From: Candidatus Omnitrophota bacterium
GTDB lineage: Bacteria > Omnitrophota > Gorgyraeia > Gorgyraeales > Gorgyraeaceae
Assembly: GCA_030649895.1 (NCBI GenBank)
Contig: JAUSEX010000037.1
Span: 67,815 to 111,253 of the forward strand
Length of the DNA stretch: 43,439 nt
Direction of reading: 5' to 3'
Shown: in pieces, positions 16,516 to 24,747 of the stretch
How the letters are laid out: each line of letters opens with the position of its first letter
Position numbering within the stretch: position 1 is the stretch's first letter
Program-made: the position numbers and the translations under genes
The notes under the pieces: generated by a model
The model's input: only the letters and a program-made list of their open reading frames with translations
Databases searched by the model: none
Told to the model about the DNA's origin: nothing

Positions 16516-17086
16516 GCTCAAGGGGTTTACGTTAGTAGAGATTCTCATTGCTCTTGCGATAATGGCGATGATAGTGGCTTCTACGTTTACTATTTTTAGT
16601 AGCGCTTCAAAATCATGGCAAAAAGGGGAGACGAGAAGCCAGCGTTATCAAAATGCAAGAAATGCTATATCTAGGATTAGCGCAGAGATAAGCCAGGCAG
16701 TAATAAACAACAATGCTCTTTGCAAGTTTACGGGAGATAAAAATAAGATCGGTTTTGTTTCCTTTGTTTCCACGGATTCAGGAGTATTTGAACTTAGCGA
16801 AGTAGAGTATTGGCTGGATGGCGCCAGGAAGCTTCTCATGCGGAATGATGAAGCGGACCCGGACTATGATTTTAGTACATATGACCATAGCGATATATTA
16901 AGCGACAATGTTTCAGAGCTGGAATTTTTATATTTTGACGGTTTAGAGTGGCTGGATGCCTGGAATTCAGATGGAGTCTCGGGCGTTGGTCTGCCAAAAG
17001 CAGTTGAGATAAAGATACGCGTAGAGGATAAAAAAGCTAAAGAAGGCGAAACTTTTAAAGTAATTGCCCGCCTTAGAACAGCATGA
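16502..17086 (+). CDS. Type IV pilin-like minor pseudopilin (GspJ-like)
   Basis: A 194-residue protein with a prepilin leader and cleavage motif (MSLNRLKG|FTLVEILIALAIMA) and the conserved Glu at +5. The length and the segment RYQNARNAISRISAEISQA resemble GspJ/PilW-type minor pseudopilins. It overlaps the preceding gene and is followed seven bases later by the YchF-like gene. A major pseudopilin (GspG) is not present here, so the rest of the system must be encoded elsewhere or the set serves a reduced pilus. Confidence 0.82.
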   Translation: MSLNRLKGFTLVEILIALAIMAMIVASTFTIFSSASKSWQKGETRSQRYQNARNAISRISAEISQAVINNNALCKFTGDKNKIGFVSFVSTDSGVFELSEVEYWLDGARKLLMRNDEADPDYDFSTYDHSDILSDNVSELEFLYFDGLEWLDAWNSDGVSGVGLPKAVEIKIRVEDKKAKEGETFKVIARLRTA

Positions 17087-17092
17087 TCTAAT

Positions 17093-18100
17093 ATGAAAAT
17101 AGGCATAATCGGCCCGGCGCAATCCGGCAAGACTTCCATATTTAAAGTATTACTGCAGTCTCCGAATATTACAGGAGACATAGGTATGTTTAAATTTATG
17201 GATAGCCGCATAGAAAAACTCAGCGATATTTTTTCCTCAAAGAAAAAAGTGTATCCTGAAACAGCTTTTCTGGATATTAGTTCAAGCGCAGGTTTCACCG
17301 GCAAGGAATATTCTAAGCTTCATGAGATAGACTTGTTCATATGCGTGGCAAATGCATTTTTTAGCGAAGAGCCTAAAAAAGATCTGGAAGGCTATATGAT
17401 GGACATCATACTGGCCGACCTCGAGGCCATACAGAACAGGATCAATAAGATAGAGAAGGAAAGGATGAAGATCAAGACTGACATAGAGAGCGAGATGAAA
17501 CTGTTAAAGAAATGCCAGGGGTCTCTTGAAAATTCAAAACTCTTACGCAACATAGGGTTGACCAGGGATGAGCTGAAACTTTTTTCAGGTTTTTCATTTA
17601 TAAGCCTCAGGCCTATTGTTGTTGTAATAAATATTGAAGAGGGAAAACAGGAGGACAAGATAAAAGCGGTTGAGGAATACTGTTCTTCGATGAGCATGAG
17701 AAGCATAAGATTTTTCGGAAAGACAGAACTTGAACTTTTGGAGTTGGATCCTAAAGACCAGGACCAGTTTTCCAAAGAAATGGGCTCAGGATATAATTTT
17801 AGGGAAAATATGGCAAAATTAATATCCAGGGAATTAAATCTGATCACGTTTTTTACAGCGGGTGACAAAGACACTACCGGCTGGCATCTAGAATCAGGCT
17901 TGCCTGTAATAGAGGCTAGCGGCAAGATTCATTCTGATATAAAAAGGGGTTTTATAAGGGCTGAGGTTATGAATTATGAGGATTTTATTAAGTCTAGCGG
18001 CAATATGCAAAAGGTGCGCGAGGCAGGATTATTGAAAGTAGAAGGCAAGGAGTATGTTGTAAAAGACGGAGATATGCTGAATATCCGTTTTAATGTATAG
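17093..18100 (+). CDS. YchF/OLA1-like P-loop NTPase, divergent
   Basis: The N-terminus has a P-loop GPAQSGKTS (residues 7-15), and the C-terminus has a TGS/DUF933-like domain (GWHLESGLPVIEASGKIHSD, then IKRGFIRAEVMNYEDFI and DGDMLNIRFNV). A central coiled-coil hairpin lies between. This domain order is that of YchF/OLA1, a ribosome-associated ATPase. At 335 residues it is shorter than the usual ~363. It differs from standard YchF in key motifs: the P-loop is not GxPNVGKS, the DxxG switch II motif is not apparent (FLDISSSAG), and the base-specificity motif reads NIEEGK. It may be a paralogue with a different job. It is the last gene before a leader repeat. Confidence 0.8.
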   Translation: MKIGIIGPAQSGKTSIFKVLLQSPNITGDIGMFKFMDSRIEKLSDIFSSKKKVYPETAFLDISSSAGFTGKEYSKLHEIDLFICVANAFFSEEPKKDLEGYMMDIILADLEAIQNRINKIEKERMKIKTDIESEMKLLKKCQGSLENSKLLRNIGLTRDELKLFSGFSFISLRPIVVVINIEEGKQEDKIKAVEEYCSSMSMRSIRFFGKTELELLELDPKDQDQFSKEMGSGYNFRENMAKLISRELNLITFFTAGDKDTTGWHLESGLPVIEASGKIHSDIKRGFIRAEVMNYEDFIKSSGNMQKVREAGLLKVEGKEYVVKDGDMLNIRFNV

Positions 18101-18213
18101 GATCAAATTTTATTTCACAATTAGAAAGGTCCTTTGCTTCGCCTATAATGCTCCTAGTTGTCGCATTATTAGGCTTGTTCAGGATCAAATTTTGTTTCAC
18201 AAAATTTGGGAGG
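18101..18213 (+). repeat. Leader repeat, copy C (decayed unit plus intact unit, before purH)
   Basis: A decayed unit (18101-18129, with an incomplete AT hairpin) is followed by an intact unit (18129-18213). The stem is GCCTATAATGC (18141-18151) with GCATTATTAGGC (18163-18174). The AT hairpin is AAATTTTGT (18187-18195), TTC, ACAAAATTT (18199-18207). GGGAGGT (18208-18214) then serves ATG 18218. It is almost the same as copy B, with changes that mostly keep pairing. Confidence 0.8.
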
Positions 18214-18217
18214 TAAT

Positions 18218-19795
18218 ATGCGGAAGATTAGAAGGGCGCTTATAAGCGTTTCAGACAAGGCAGGCCTGGAAGAATTGGTAAAGATATTGAATGAATTTAA
18301 AGTGGAGATATTATCCACGGGCGGAACCGCCAAGCTTATAGCGGAAATGGGCATACCTGTTAAAGCTGTTTCAGATCATACCGGCTTTCCTGAGATGCTG
18401 GATGGCAGGGTGAAGACGTTGCATCCAAAGATTCACGGGGGACTTCTTGCTATAAGGGATAAGAAAGAACATATGGAGCAGGTTAAAAAACATGATATAG
18501 GGTTGATAGATATGGTAGTGGTAAATCTTTATCCTTTTGAAAAAACAATAGCCAGGCCCGGCGTAAAATTAGAAGAGGCCATTGAGAATATAGATATAGG
18601 CGGCCCGAGCATGCTGCGTTCAGCTGCAAAAAATTCCAGAGATGTCGTGGTGGTATGTAACCCGGACAGGTATAAAGATGTGATAAAAGAATTAAAAGAA
18701 AATGACGGGATGATTTCCGACGGATTGCATTTTAAACTTGGCGTGGAGGTTTTTGAAAAGACTTCAAAATATGATGCGGCGATTTACAACTATCTGAATA
18801 AACAGATTGAGATTGAAGGCTCGAGGCTCGAGGCTGAAGGGGAAGATTTTCCGGACGCGCTGGAATTGAAATTTGAAAAGGTGCAGGGCCTCAGGTACGG
18901 AGAAAATCCCCATCAGAAAGCAAGCTTCTATAAAGATAAAAATATTAATGTAGTAGGGATAAGCAACGCCAAGCAGCTCCATGGCAAGGAGCTTTCTTTT
19001 AATAATATTATAGACCTGGATGCGGCGCTTGAGATAGTAAAGGAGTTTAGAGAGCCGGCAGCCAGCGTTATAAAACATACCAATCCATGCGGGGCCGCTA
19101 CTGCGAAAAATCTCGCGGACGCTTATAATAATGCGCTAGAGTGCGATAAGATATCCGCTTTTGGAAGTATAGTCGGTTTAAACAGAGAGGTGGATTTAAA
19201 AACAGCGGAGGCTATAATAAGCGCTGGTTTTACAGAATGCATAATAGCGCCTTCATATGAAAAAGACGCCCTGGGCGTCTTAATGGATAAAAAGAATCTC
19301 AGGCTGATAGAGGTTGGCGGATTAAAAGGGATAGAGAAGGATTATGACCTGAAAAAAGTAGTCGGGGGGCTTCTAATACAGGATAGAGATGTTTTTAACG
19401 TGGAAGAAAAAGATTTAAAGATGGTTACAAAGAAAAAGCCCGCAAAAGAGGAAATAGCGTCTTTACTTTTTGGATGGAAAATAGTTAAGCATGTCAGATC
19501 AAACGCAATAGTCCTTTCGCAGGGCACCAGGACAGTCGGGATAGGCGCAGGCCAGATGTCCAGGGTTGACTCCATGGTTATCGCTATAATGAAATCCAAG
19601 GGCCTTTCCAAAGGTTCCACGTGCGCAAGCGACGCATTCTTTCCTAAAGAAGACGCTATAGAGGAAGCCAAAAAAGCAGGGATAACGAGTATAATCCAGC
19701 CCGGCGGCTCTATACGGGACGAGCATATTATAAAAGCGTGCGATGATGCAGGAATCAGCATGGTTCTTACGGGCGCGAGGCATTTTAAACATTGA
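18218..19795 (+). CDS. purH: Bifunctional AICAR transformylase / IMP cyclohydrolase
   Basis: The enzyme carries out the last two steps of IMP synthesis: formylation of AICAR with 10-formyl-THF, then ring closure. The N-terminal cyclohydrolase domain has ISVSDKAGLEEL, LSTGGTAKLI, GFPEMLDGRVKTLHPKIHGG and IDIGGPSMLRSAAKN. The C-terminal transformylase domain has LRYGENPHQ, the catalytic KHTNPCG, RSNAIVLSQGTRTVGIGAGQ and SDAFFPKEDAI. At 525 residues it is of normal length. The start is ATG 18218 with GGGAGGT upstream. A short in-frame repeat (18824-18840) adds a hydrophilic stretch (IEGSRLEAEGED) between the two domains, and the same 17 bases recur in folC. Its need for folate cofactors fits the nearby folC and folE. 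Confidence 0.98.
   Translation: MRKIRRALISVSDKAGLEELVKILNEFKVEILSTGGTAKLIAEMGIPVKAVSDHTGFPEMLDGRVKTLHPKIHGGLLAIRDKKEHMEQVKKHDIGLIDMVVVNLYPFEKTIARPGVKLEEAIENIDIGGPSMLRSAAKNSRDVVVVCNPDRYKDVIKELKENDGMISDGLHFKLGVEVFEKTSKYDAAIYNYLNKQIEIEGSRLEAEGEDFPDALELKFEKVQGLRYGENPHQKASFYKDKNINVVGISNAKQLHGKELSFNNIIDLDAALEIVKEFREPAASVIKHTNPCGAATAKNLADAYNNALECDKISAFGSIVGLNREVDLKTAEAIISAGFTECIIAPSYEKDALGVLMDKKNLRLIEVGGLKGIEKDYDLKKVVGGLLIQDRDVFNVEEKDLKMVTKKKPAKEEIASLLFGWKIVKHVRSNAIVLSQGTRTVGIGAGQMSRVDSMVIAIMKSKGLSKGSTCASDAFFPKEDAIEEAKKAGITSIIQPGGSIRDEHIIKACDDAGISMVLTGARHFKH
18824..18840 (+). repeat. 17-nt repeat inside purH, shared with folC
   Basis: The sequence AGGCTCGAGGCTGAAGG is present here and identically at 20626-20642 in folC. 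In purH it follows another partial copy (GGCTCGAGGCTCGAGG), so it looks like a short tandem repeat expanded in frame. It codes for a low-complexity linker that is not part of any catalytic motif. Confidence 0.6.
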
Positions 19796-19800
19796 GTATT

Positions 19801-19958
19801 AAAAACCCCTGGTGCAAGTCTTAGAAAAGACGCTTGGATGCTCCAACGAGGCGTCCTTTGCTCAGCGCCAATTTTCGTTCGCCCTGCTTTAGCCTGGAGG
19901 CAGGGCACCATGCCCGCTTGAATCACCGAGGCTTTTCTTAAACTTGCCCCAGGTTTTT
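19801..19958 (+). other. Large structured element between purH and folC
   Basis: The 168-bp gap is bounded by an imperfect inverted repeat: 19801-19829 (starts AAAAACCCCTGG) pairs with 19932-19958 (ends CCCCAGGTTTTT), about 25 pairs in 27-29 bases. Inside are shorter perfect stems: GACGC (19829-19833) with GCGTC (19851-19855), GCCCTGC (19881-19887) with GCAGGGC (19900-19906), and GGGCA-CCA-TGCCC (19904-19916; this overlaps the previous stem, so only one can form). It could be a small RNA, a regulatory leader of folC or a MITE-like insertion. No known riboswitch core is recognised. Confidence 0.5.
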
Positions 19959-19963
19959 GATAG

Positions 19964-21382
19964 ATGAATCATAAAGATATCATAGAATACATCGATTCTT
20001 TTATAAATTTCGAAAAGATACCAAGATATCAGTACGCATCCTCATTTATATTGGAACGGATGGTCGCTTTCTTGGATGAATTGGGCAATCCGCATCAATG
20101 TCTGAATGTTATTCATGTCGCAGGTTCTAAGGGAAAAGGGTCTACGTGCGCTATTGCAGCTCATATATTAAAAGAAGCCGGACATAAGGTCGGGCTTTAT
20201 ACTTCGCCGCATCTTGTGGATTTCAGAGAAAGGATAAGAATATTAAACCAAGATGTTAAGCCCGAGGCTCAGGGCTTAAGGCAAATCAGTCAATCCTCCA
20301 GCCGGTTTGAGGGGATGATAGGCGAGAAAGAAATCAACGAGCTTATGGAAGAGATAAAACCTGTTGCGGAGAATTTCAGAGAACATAAGACTCTCGGCAA
20401 GATATCTTTTTTCGAAATACTAACAGCGTGCGCTTTTTTGTATTTCAAGAGAGAGAAGGTTGATGTAGCGGTTTTAGAGACAGGGCTGGGCGGGAGACTT
20501 GACGCGACTAACGTAGTAATGCCTTTGGCGTCAGGGATAACGAATATCAGTCTGGAACATACCGACAAATTAGGCGATACATTAGCTAAAATTGCATATG
20601 AAAAAGCAGGGATTATAAAGGCTCAAGGCTCGAGGCTGAAGGTTGGAGGGGTTGTAATCAGCGCGAGGCAGGAAAGAGAAGCGGCTGAAGCGATAAGAAA
20701 TGTTTGCAAAGAAAGAAACGCCAGATTGCATGAGATCGGGGAAGATATAAAGTATTCTATTGTGAATTCAGATGAAAAAGGCCAGGTTTTTGATTTAGAA
20801 GGTCCGGGGTACTGTTATAAGAATTTGGAACTAGGTTTAATAGGCGCTCACCAGGTTGAAAACGCCTCTGTCAGCATAGGCATGGTTGAAGCTATTAAGG
20901 AAAAAATTAATATAAAAGAAGAGAGCGTAAGAGAGGGGTTAAAAAAAGCAACCTGGCCAGGGAGATTGCAAATAATCCGGGAGAACCCCTATGTAATTTT
21001 AGACGGCGCGCAAAATACGGCTAGCGTATCAGCTTTAATCGCTTCCATAAAGAGCATTTTTAAATATAGAAAACTAATATGCGTATTCGGAATATCGAGC
21101 GACAAAGATATAAAAGGCGTAAGCGGTATTTTAGGCGCAGCCAGTGATATAATGATACTGACAAAGGCTAAAGACAATCCCAGGGCTGAAGATATTTTAA
21201 GATTAAAAAAATACTTCCCGGGTTCAGGGGCAGGCCTTGAAGAGAGCGATGAAACAGGCAAGGCTTTAGAGAAAGCCATGGAAGTAGCAGGTAAAGAAGA
21301 TTTAATATTGGTCACAGGATCTTTGTTTGTGGTAGGCGACGCGCTAAAGTATCTTAAGGTTGCCTTGAGGGATACAGCATGA
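19964..21382 (+). CDS. folC: Folylpolyglutamate synthase / dihydrofolate synthase
   Basis: This Mur-ligase-type enzyme adds glutamate to dihydropteroate and folates. Visible motifs are the ATP-binding loop VAGSKGKGSTCAIAAHIL, YTSPHLVDFRERIRI, VAVLETGLGGRLDATN, SLEHTDKLGDTLAKIAYEKAGIIK, and the C-terminal GRLQIIRENPYVILDGAQN. At 472 residues it is slightly longer than the usual 420-440. The extra length comes from an in-frame insert after RIRILN (residues about 96-120; contains a TTAAGCCC/GGGCTTAA dyad at 20256-20279) and a short repeat-derived insert at AQGSRLKVGG. The stop overlaps the mnmE start (ATGA). Nearby purH and folE fit a folate and one-carbon group. Confidence 0.95.
   Translation: MNHKDIIEYIDSFINFEKIPRYQYASSFILERMVAFLDELGNPHQCLNVIHVAGSKGKGSTCAIAAHILKEAGHKVGLYTSPHLVDFRERIRILNQDVKPEAQGLRQISQSSSRFEGMIGEKEINELMEEIKPVAENFREHKTLGKISFFEILTACAFLYFKREKVDVAVLETGLGGRLDATNVVMPLASGITNISLEHTDKLGDTLAKIAYEKAGIIKAQGSRLKVGGVVISARQEREAAEAIRNVCKERNARLHEIGEDIKYSIVNSDEKGQVFDLEGPGYCYKNLELGLIGAHQVENASVSIGMVEAIKEKINIKEESVREGLKKATWPGRLQIIRENPYVILDGAQNTASVSALIASIKSIFKYRKLICVFGISSDKDIKGVSGILGAASDIMILTKAKDNPRAEDILRLKKYFPGSGAGLEESDETGKALEKAMEVAGKEDLILVTGSLFVVGDALKYLKVALRDTA
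20256..20279. repeat. Palindromic insert in folC
   Basis: TTAAGCCC (20256-20263), an 8-base loop and GGGCTTAA (20272-20279) form a perfect 8-bp dyad. It lies in a segment of about 24 codons that seems extra when compared from memory with ordinary FolC proteins, where RIRI leads quickly into the helix before the IKP motif. This suggests a small palindromic insertion. Confidence 0.45.
20626..20642 (+). repeat. 17-nt repeat inside folC, shared with purH
   Basis: AGGCTCGAGGCTGAAGG is identical to 18824-18840 in purH. Here it codes for the GSRLK segment after KAGIIK, where FolC proteins usually continue directly with the next strand. It is read in the same frame as the repeat in purH (GSRL in both). 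Confidence 0.6.
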
Positions 21383-22785
21383 GAGCGGATGATACTATCG
21401 TGGCGGTTTCAACGCCTATAGGAGAGGGCGGCATAGGCATTGTGAGGCTAAGCGGACAGGACAGCCTGAAAATAGCAGACGCGATTTTTCTGGCTGCGGA
21501 CGGGAAAAGGCCATCCGGATTTAAGACGTACACAGTTCATTACGGGCATATTGTAGAAAAGTCAAAAGTCAAAAGGCAGAACGCGAAAGTAATCGATGAA
21601 GTGATTTTAACTGTGATGCGCTCGCCAGGAAGTTATACGAAAGAAGATGTGGTTGAAATCAATTGTCATAGCGGCATAGCGCCTTTAAAAAAAATATTAG
21701 ATATCTGCCTGATTAACGGAGCCAGGCTAGCGGAGCCAGGCGAATTTACAAAGAGGGCGTTTTTAAACGGGAGGATAGATATACTGCAGGCAGAGGCAGT
21801 GCTGGATATAATAAAGGCGAAGACAGAGCTTTCGCTAAGGTCGGCATTAAATAATCTGGAAGGATTTTTTTCTAAAAAGATAAACGAGATAAGAGAAAAA
21901 CTTATTCAGGTATATGCTCATATGGAGGCCTCCGTAGATTTTTCAGGAGAGGATCTCAGCGGAATCAGAAGCGGGAGTATGTTCAAAAGGCTTGATAGCG
22001 TAAAAAGTGAGATCGGAAAGCTTGTCTCGAATTCTAACCAAGGCAGGATTTTACGGCAGGGTATAAAAACAGTTATTTGCGGGAGCCCAAATGTAGGGAA
22101 ATCCAGCCTTATGAACGCCATATTAAAAGAATCCAGGTCTATTGTTACGCATATTCCAGGTACTACAAGAGATATAATAGAAGAGATTGTTAATATTAAA
22201 GGTATCGCTGTGACGCTCGTAGATACGGCAGGCATAACCGACACTAATCATCCGGTAGAAAAGGAAGGCATAAAAAGAAGCCATGCTTACCTGGAAAACG
22301 CAGATCTTATTTTACTGGTTTTAGACTGGTCCAGAAAACTGAATAAAAATGACCTGGATATAATGAAGAGAATAAGAGGCCATAAGAAAGAAATAATAAT
22401 AGTGATAAATAAAAAAGACCTGAAGAAGAGGCTGGATATTAAAAAAATCAGAGGATTTTTTTCAAAAAGCCCTTTTGTGCACATATCTGCTTTAAATCTA
22501 AAAGGCATTGATATCCTGGAAAATGAGATTAAGGGTATGGTTTGGAAAGGCAAGGCCCCGGGCAATAGTTTCATAGGGGTTTCAAATGAGAGGCAGCTGG
22601 GTATATTAAGGCGATCTTTTTTAGATATAGATGAAGCTATAAAAGCGCATAAGAGCAGGTTACCGTTGGATTGTATAAGCGTTTATGTGCGCGCTTCTAT
22701 AGAAAATCTTGGAGAAATAACAGGCCATACGATAACAGAAAAAGCGCTTGATAAGATATTTTCAGAGTTTTGCATAGGGAAGTGA
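21379..22785 (+). CDS. mnmE: tRNA modification GTPase MnmE
   Basis: MnmE works with MnmG to install the cmnm5 group on U34 of certain tRNAs. The N-terminal folate-binding domain includes DTIVAVSTPIGEGGIGIVRL and the strongly conserved PGEFTKRAFLNGRIDILQAEA. The G domain has G1 GSPNVGKSSLMNAIL, the DTAG motif and NKKD. The C-terminus is the expected FCIGK with the catalytic Cys. Length (468) is normal. A heptamer tandem repeat (AAAAGTC twice plus AAAAG, 21557-21575) lengthens a surface loop (EKSKVKRQNAK). Its use of a 5,10-methylene-THF cofactor ties it to the neighbouring folC and folE. It overlaps folC by four bases. Confidence 0.97.
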   Translation: MRADDTIVAVSTPIGEGGIGIVRLSGQDSLKIADAIFLAADGKRPSGFKTYTVHYGHIVEKSKVKRQNAKVIDEVILTVMRSPGSYTKEDVVEINCHSGIAPLKKILDICLINGARLAEPGEFTKRAFLNGRIDILQAEAVLDIIKAKTELSLRSALNNLEGFFSKKINEIREKLIQVYAHMEASVDFSGEDLSGIRSGSMFKRLDSVKSEIGKLVSNSNQGRILRQGIKTVICGSPNVGKSSLMNAILKESRSIVTHIPGTTRDIIEEIVNIKGIAVTLVDTAGITDTNHPVEKEGIKRSHAYLENADLILLVLDWSRKLNKNDLDIMKRIRGHKKEIIIVINKKDLKKRLDIKKIRGFFSKSPFVHISALNLKGIDILENEIKGMVWKGKAPGNSFIGVSNERQLGILRRSFLDIDEAIKAHKSRLPLDCISVYVRASIENLGEITGHTITEKALDKIFSEFCIGK

Positions 22786-22787
22786 AT

Positions 22788-22860
22788 GGTCCTTCGCCGC
22801 TAGATAAGAAAAACTAGGGCGTTTCGGGATCAAAATTTTGTTTTACAAAATTTTGAGAGG
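22788..22860 (+). repeat. Leader repeat, copy D (before folE)
   Basis: A single unit. Stem one is CGCC (22795-22798) with GGCG (22818-22821), plus CTAG with CTAG inside it. Stem two is a perfect 11-bp AT hairpin, CAAAATTTTGT (22831-22841), loop TTT, ACAAAATTTTG (22845-22855). GAGAGG (22855-22860) follows, then ATG 22867. The apical stem sequence differs from copies B and C but the fold is the same. Confidence 0.75.
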
Positions 22861-22866
22861 CTTTAT

Positions 22867-23424
22867 ATGGATAAAAGTAAGATTAAAAGAGCGGTAAAGA
22901 TGATTTTGGAGGCAATCGGGGAAAATGCTGACAGGGAAGACCTTAGAAAAACTCCTGAAAGGGTGGCTGATATGTACGCTGAGATATTTAGCGGTATCTC
23001 GAAAGACCCTGCTAAAGAATTAGAGGTTCTCCTGGCTGAAAAACATGATGAAATGGTGCTTTTAAAAGGTATACCTTTATATTCTGTATGCGAGCATCAT
23101 CTTTTACCATTTATAGGCAAGGTTCACATAGCTTATATACCTAAAAATAATAAGGTTACAGGATTAAGCAAGATAGCCAGAGTCGTGGAGATCCTTTCAA
23201 AGAGATTACAGGTCCAGGAGAGGCTTACTACTGAAGTAGCTGAAATACTCATGAAAAAGCTGAAACCAATGGGAGTTATGGTTATTATAGAAGCGGAACA
23301 TTTATGCATGAGCATGAGAGGGGTTAAAAAATCAGGCGTTCTCACTGTTACAAGCGCAGTAAGAGGCGTTTTTAAGGAAAACCAAAAGACCAGGCAAGAG
23401 ACATTAGCGCTCATAAAAAACTAA
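22867..23424 (+). CDS. folE: GTP cyclohydrolase I
   Basis: It converts GTP to 7,8-dihydroneopterin triphosphate, the first step of folate (or queuosine/pterin) synthesis. Family motifs are clear: RKTPERVADMYAEIFSG, the zinc-ligand segment SVCEHHLLPFIGKVHIAYIP, GLSKIARVVEILSKRLQVQERLT, and AEHLCMSMRGVKKSG with the second zinc Cys. The length of 185 residues is typical. The start ATG 22867 follows GAGAGG supplied by a leader repeat. Eleven bases separate its stop from the next gene, a polysaccharide-type kinase, which may be co-transcribed. Confidence 0.98.
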   Translation: MDKSKIKRAVKMILEAIGENADREDLRKTPERVADMYAEIFSGISKDPAKELEVLLAEKHDEMVLLKGIPLYSVCEHHLLPFIGKVHIAYIPKNNKVTGLSKIARVVEILSKRLQVQERLTTEVAEILMKKLKPMGVMVIIEAEHLCMSMRGVKKSGVLTVTSAVRGVFKENQKTRQETLALIKN

Positions 23425-23435
23425 TAAAGGAATAT

Positions 23436-24728
23436 ATGCGCAAGGCATGGCTTGTAAGTTTATTATTTTTAATCGGGATAATCCCGGTAATAAGCTTAAA
23501 TATCAGGCAAAGGCCTTTTTACATAGCCAGCTCTACGGTTATAGTGGATATTTTAAAATCCGACAAAATTGATTATCCCGCTCACGATATCTATATGGAA
23601 ACTCAGCGGGAGATAATAAAGTCCAGGCGCGTCGCGTATCATGTTATAAAAAATCTTGGCCTGATGGACAATGCCTCATTTAAGGCGGCAAATGACCCTG
23701 TAGAGGCGTTGCTTGGAAAACTGAAAATAGATATTATAAAAGGCACAGGGGTTATAAAGATAAGCGTAAAATACGAGGACCCGAAAGAAGCCAGCCGCAT
23801 GGCAAACGAGTTTGCCAGGGTGTACGTCAACCCGGATTTAAGCCATATACAGACAAGTAACAGCCGCGTGCAGGATTTCGCGAATTTTCCATTAGGGCCT
23901 GTAAACCCAAATAAGAAATTAAATATAGCCATTGCCGCGATATTGATTATGGCGGGCGGGGCATGCGCGTTTTTTTTGAGGAAGCCCAAACGCGCAGTTA
24001 TAAAAGATTCCGGAGACGTAGCGTTATTGCAGCTGCAGGTATTAGGCTCTGTCCCAAGGATAAAGCCTGACGGGAAAACCATTAAGACAAAGACAGATAT
24101 TGATATGGTAGTAAAAAGAGATCCTTTATGTATGGCCTCCGAGGCGTATCATTCTATAAGGGCCAGACTTTTGTTTTCATCAAATGTTTACGGTTCTACG
24201 GTGAAAAGCATGGTTATAACAAGCCCGCGAGGCGGAGAAGGAAAGACAATCAGCGCCGTAAATCTGGCTATAATGATAGCGCATAGCGGGGAAGGAGTGC
24301 TTCTTGTGGATGTCCACAGGAAAAGGCCCAGGGTTCACTCAGTGTTCAATATAAGTAATGAAGCAGGTTTTTCTAATTATATTTCCGGAGAGGCTGATTT
24401 TTACGGCGTAGTCAAGTATCCGGGCATAGATAACCTGTCTGTAGTAACCTCCGGGGATTCGTCTTGCGAGCCTGTTGAATCAATTTCTTCAAAGAATATC
24501 AGGGTTTTTCTGGAAAAGGCGAGCGCTGTATTTTCAAAAATAATATTTGACGCACCGCCGGTATCTTCTCTGGGCGGCATGTCTGTATTGCTGGATATAT
24601 GCGATGGCGCAGTGCTTGTAGCCGAAAGCGATAAGACCCAGAAAGATATTTTGAATGATTCAAAAGAATTGTTGCTTGGAAGGGGCGTGAATATAATAGG
24701 GGTGATATTGAACCAAGTATCGTTTTAA
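23436..24728 (+). CDS. Wzz/BY-kinase-like polysaccharide co-polymerase protein
   Basis: An N-terminal membrane helix (residues 5-22) leads to a short Wzz-like periplasmic region (RPFYIASSTVIVDIL, with KISVKYEDPKEASRMANEFA). A second helix (AIAAILIMAGGACAFFL) follows, then a cytoplasmic P-loop ATPase domain. That domain has Walker A SPRGGEGKTISAVNLA, the A' motif VLLVDVHRKRPRVH and Walker B IIFDAPPV. This is the layout of bacterial tyrosine kinases and ParA-like partners that control capsule or exopolysaccharide chain length. It is shorter than usual (430 residues), lacks the long coiled coil and has no C-terminal tyrosine cluster. The usual A' Asp (DADLRRP) is replaced by DVHRKRP, so kinase activity is uncertain. 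Confidence 0.82.
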   Translation: MRKAWLVSLLFLIGIIPVISLNIRQRPFYIASSTVIVDILKSDKIDYPAHDIYMETQREIIKSRRVAYHVIKNLGLMDNASFKAANDPVEALLGKLKIDIIKGTGVIKISVKYEDPKEASRMANEFARVYVNPDLSHIQTSNSRVQDFANFPLGPVNPNKKLNIAIAAILIMAGGACAFFLRKPKRAVIKDSGDVALLQLQVLGSVPRIKPDGKTIKTKTDIDMVVKRDPLCMASEAYHSIRARLLFSSNVYGSTVKSMVITSPRGGEGKTISAVNLAIMIAHSGEGVLLVDVHRKRPRVHSVFNISNEAGFSNYISGEADFYGVVKYPGIDNLSVVTSGDSSCEPVESISSKNIRVFLEKASAVFSKIIFDAPPVSSLGGMSVLLDICDGAVLVAESDKTQKDILNDSKELLLGRGVNIIGVILNQVSF

Positions 24729-24747
24729 AAATGAAAAAGGGGGCAGC

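Noticed and set aside
19342-19926. Minus-strand ORF of 194 codons across purH and the spacer
   Set aside because: It is antisense to strongly conserved purH motifs, has no ribosome-binding site, and codes for a low-quality sequence.
19801-19958. 6S RNA or THF riboswitch between purH and folC
   Set aside because: The long hairpin shape and folate neighbours suggested both, but neither the conserved 6S bubble nor THF riboswitch core could be matched, so only an unnamed structure is reported.
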